The notes under the pieces are model-generated. The model searched no databases, was not told where the DNA came from, and saw only the letters and a program-made list of their open reading frames with translations. From NCBI GenBank assembly GCA_019247245.1, contig JAFAPF010000061.1, positions 1-7,123 of the forward strand: DNA of 7,123 nt, in the 5' to 3' direction. Below, piece after piece: positions 5,436 to 7,123 of this stretch. The stretch comes from Rubrobacter sp. Lineage in GTDB: Bacteria > Actinomycetota > Rubrobacteria > Rubrobacterales > Rubrobacteraceae. How positions within the stretch are numbered: the first letter of the stretch is position 1; the number at the start of each line of letters is the position of its first letter. The position numbers were made by a program, and so were the translations under genes.

Positions 5436-6167
5436 TTAGACCCGCACGCCCCGAACTATATAGCGAACATTCCAGTTAGGCCCAAGGGTAGCAAAGTCGC
5501 CGTAGTTCTCGATACATGTCTGTAGTGAAATCATGTCTGACCCGGTCGGGTCGAGCACAGACAGGTTGGTCGGGTCAACTTGCAGTATTTCGCTGACCCT
5601 GTATCTGTATGTTTGACCGAGGGAGTCGCTGAGGGTGATCTCGTCTCCCGGCGACAAGGAGGGCAAGTTGAAGAAGATGTGGTCGCTGCCGGTTCCCGGA
5701 AAGCCGAGACGGTGACCGGCGATGTAAGTGTTGGACCCCGGCAGCCAAGGGTAACCGCTTACCAACTGCGCCCCTACTTCCAGACCTCCCTCCCCGCCGA
5801 CAACCGTGGCACCGGATATGCCCAGCTTCGGGACGCTTAAGTACACCGTCGGATCATCCGGCGGTATGGGTGCAGCCTCCTCCTCCTCGGCTGCTTGTTC
5901 CTCATCAGGCGCCTGCTCCTTATCAGATGCCTGCTCCTTGTCAGATGCCTTCTTGGAGGTAGCCTCTGGGCTTTCGGTGACGCTCGGTTGCGTGACCTGC
6001 TCTACACCTGTGTTGTTTGACGTGAGATCCGCACCGAAAAAGATGAACGCTCCAAGGGTAAGGATAGCCAGACCGATGAAAACGAAAAGGCCCGTCCGCC
6101 GACGCCTACCTTTTGGACGTCTCCGAACCCGTCGTCCCTGATACCGCTTTTTCTCCATGAGTGCCAT
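5436..6167 (-). CDS. Membrane-anchored sortase (probably class E-like transpeptidase)
   Basis: Sortases cleave a sorting signal in secreted proteins and attach them to the cell wall. From ATG 6167 the product has 243 residues. It contains a strongly basic cytoplasmic tail (residues 6-25, mostly Arg and Lys), one membrane segment (about 27-46), a low-complexity acidic stalk (about 70-105) and a C-terminal sortase barrel. The catalytic triad is visible as H152 in AGHR, C218 in SLQTC and R236 in NVRYIV. The layout is a type II membrane protein with the enzyme outside. The subclass is uncertain: actinobacterial class E is likeliest from context, and class F or D-like cannot be excluded. Neither ATG 6167 nor ATG 6158 has a Shine-Dalgarno sequence on this strand. 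A TACAAT eight bases before ATG 6167 suggests a leaderless message. The frame stays open upstream to 6353, but that part does not look coding. Confidence 0.92.
   Translation of the reverse strand: MALMEKKRYQGRRVRRRPKGRRRRTGLFVFIGLAILTLGAFIFFGADLTSNNTGVEQVTQPSVTESPEATSKKASDKEQASDKEQAPDEEQAAEEEEAAPIPPDDPTVYLSVPKLGISGATVVGGEGGLEVGAQLVSGYPWLPGSNTYIAGHRLGFPGTGSDHIFFNLPSLSPGDEITLSDSLGQTYRYRVSEILQVDPTNLSVLDPTGSDMISLQTCIENYGDFATLGPNWNVRYIVRGVRV
5893..5946 (-). repeat. 18-bp tandem repeats encoding the sortase stalk
   Basis: Units at 5911-5928 and 5929-5946 differ at one silent base and each encode ASDKEQ. A third, diverged unit at 5893-5910 encodes APDEEQ, and the next stretch grades into an acidic AAEEEE. 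The repeat lies in the linker between the membrane segment and the catalytic barrel (residues 74-97), so unit number would change stalk length without breaking the frame. Confidence 0.8.
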
Positions 6168-6175
6168 GCAAGGAG

Positions 6176-6181
6176 ATTGTA
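6176..6181 (-). promoter_or_regulatory. Candidate -10 for a leaderless sortase transcript
   Basis: On the minus strand this reads TACAAT (five of six to consensus), with eight bases to ATG 6167, so transcription could begin at or just before the start codon. That fits the missing ribosome binding site. The -35 region is poor. A second possible promoter lies further upstream: TTGTAC (6238-6233), 16 bp, then an extended -10 TGTTACAGT ending at 6211. Confidence 0.35.
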
Positions 6182-6228
6182 GCAGGCCCATATCGGAGGT
6201 GGTACCCCGAACTGTAACATTTTTTAAG

Positions 6229-6240
6229 ATTTGTACAAAT
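6229..6240. promoter_or_regulatory. 12-bp palindrome in the sortase/ABC divergent spacer, possible operator
   Basis: ATTTGTACAAAT is a perfect palindrome in the most AT-rich stretch of the window. It overlaps the -35 of the upstream sortase promoter candidate and lies just ahead of possible rightward promoter sequence (TTGGTT 6240-6245, 17 bp, TATAGA 6263-6268). A repressor bound there could act on both directions. Function is inferred from position only. Confidence 0.3.
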
Positions 6241-6305
6241 TGGTTCGTGAAATGTTTGAGGCTATAGAGAGGAGACTCGCAGGTAATAGGGTAGTATATG
6301 TGCCC

Positions 6306-6334
6306 TTGTCTCGCCTTCGGCGCCTCGATATGGT
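6306..6334 (+). promoter_or_regulatory. Candidate promoter for the ABC ATPase gene
   Basis: TTGTCT (6306-6311, four of six) is followed after 17 bp by TATGGT (6329-6334, four of six). The spacer contains a short palindrome, CGCCTTCGGCG (6312-6322). It would give a leader of about 100 nt with a six-base-pair stem (6379-6384 with 6399-6404). No known riboswitch class was recognised in this leader. Confidence 0.28.
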
Positions 6335-6439
6335 TAGACAATCCGGAGATCACAGAGCACCTTATCGGCGCTCACGGGGCCAGGAAAGTGGGCATCCCCC
6401 TGGCGAAGAGTGGACCGGGCACAAAAGGAGCGTTATCGC

Positions 6440-7123
6440 TTGAACACTCACACAGAGAATAAAGAGGGTCCCAGAGAAGCCACGCTAGTAGCAAGGGGCC
6501 TAAGGAAAACCTACAATGGCTTCGAGGCTGTAAAGGGCGTGGACTTTGAAGTGTATAGGGGTGAGTGCTTCGGGTTTCTGGGGCCCAACGGGGCCGGCAA
6601 GACGACGACGATGAAAATGATCTACGGCGCTGTCGTCCCTACGGGCGGAGAGCTAAAGGTCGCGAGCCTCGACACTCGTCATCGAGAGCGAGAGGTTAAG
6701 CGTCGCATCGGCGTCGTCCCCCAGGAAAACAACCTCGATGAGGACCTCAAGGTCGAGGAGAACCTCCTCATCTACGGCCGCTACTTCGACCTGCCCTGCA
6801 AGGTGGTGCGACGGCGAGCAGCGGAGCTTCTAGAGTTTGTTCAGCTCTCCGAGAAGGCTGACGCCCAGGTCGATCAACTCTCGGGTGGGATGAAGCGCAG
6901 GCTCCTTATCGCCCGCGCGCTCATCAACGACCCTGACCTCGTCGTCCTTGACGAGCCGACCACCGGCCTCGACCCCCAGGCCCGGCACCTCGTGTGGAAC
7001 AAGCTGCGCGAATTGACAAGCGAAAGGAAGACCCTCATCCTCACGACCCATTATATGGACGAGGCAGCACACCTATGCGACAGATTGTGCATCATGGATG
7101 GCGGCAGGGTCATCTCCGAAGGC
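6440..7123 (+). CDS. ABC-2 type transporter ATP-binding protein, N-terminal 228 residues (runs off the right edge)
   Basis: This is the nucleotide-binding subunit of an ABC exporter of the DrrA/NodI-like group, which pairs with a separate membrane permease at the inner face of the membrane. All ATPase motifs are present in order: Walker A GPNGAGKT (48-55), Q-loop Q95 in VPQENN, signature LSGGM (147-151), Walker B LVVLDEP (167-173) with catalytic E172, D-loop GLDPQ (176-180) and H-loop H204 in TTHYMDEA. The frame is open to the last base, so only the C-terminal tail is missing. The start is TTG 6440, with AAGGAG at 6425-6430 nine bases upstream. The permease should lie just past the right edge. 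The exported substrate cannot be read from the ATPase. The gene diverges from the sortase gene across a 272-nt spacer. Confidence 0.95.
   Translation, partial: MNTHTENKEGPREATLVARGLRKTYNGFEAVKGVDFEVYRGECFGFLGPNGAGKTTTMKMIYGAVVPTGGELKVASLDTRHREREVKRRIGVVPQENNLDEDLKVEENLLIYGRYFDLPCKVVRRRAAELLEFVQLSEKADAQVDQLSGGMKRRLLIARALINDPDLVVLDEPTTGLDPQARHLVWNKLRELTSERKTLILTTHYMDEAAHLCDRLCIMDGGRVISEG

Noticed and set aside
6168..6353. Upstream extension of the sortase frame to an ATG at 6353
   Set aside because: The extra 62 residues do not resemble a signal or domain, they cross the AT-rich promoter-like region, and the basic tail plus membrane segment form a complete N-terminus from ATG 6167.
6335..6439. 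Riboswitch in the ABC ATPase leader
   Set aside because: The leader has a six-base-pair stem but no conserved core of any riboswitch class that I can recognise.

Overview
The window looks like bacterial chromosome from an actinobacterium, plausibly Rubrobacter-like. GC is moderately high, four of the eight supported genes start with TTG behind strong GGAGG-type ribosome binding sites, the type I glutamine synthetase is short and resembles mycobacterial GlnA2, and an LPXTG-type sortase is present. The lineage is inferred from these traits, not shown by a marker gene. No rRNA, tRNA, CRISPR array, insertion sequence or prophage gene was seen.

Layout. (1) Positions 1-291, minus strand: N-terminal 97 codons of an acidic, lysine-free, apparently disordered protein that runs off the left edge. 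It is divergent from (2) glnA, a GSI-alpha glutamine synthetase (581-1912, plus), which ends at a hairpin at 1935-1966. (3) A compact four-gene plus-strand operon, 2128-5027, starts at a TATAAT promoter: leucyl aminopeptidase pepA, a glyoxalase II-like metallo-beta-lactamase-fold hydrolase, a MoaB/Mog-family protein and an 85-residue acidic protein of unknown function. Its junctions are 0, -4 and 0 nt. (4) A 408-nt convergent spacer (5028-5435) holds a 13-bp tandem duplication, palindromes and a short open frame that resembles a sortase sorting signal. (5) A membrane-anchored sortase lies on the minus strand (5436-6167). (6) After a 272-nt divergent spacer, the first 228 codons of an ABC-2 type ATPase run off the right edge (6440-7123).

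How the genes fit together. Glutamine synthetase and the aminopeptidase both touch nitrogen and amino-acid economy, but the hairpin and separate promoter place them in different transcription units. The pepA operon mixes peptide turnover, a probable thioester or detoxification hydrolase and a molybdopterin-family protein. Its tight junctions imply co-translation but not one shared pathway. The sortase and the ABC ATPase are divergent and may each belong to a cell-envelope unit.

No clearly new multi-gene system is visible. The best leads are the possible sorting-signal relic beside the sortase, the uncharacterised 85-residue operon member, and the repeated Glu-Thr-Arg motif in the left-edge protein.
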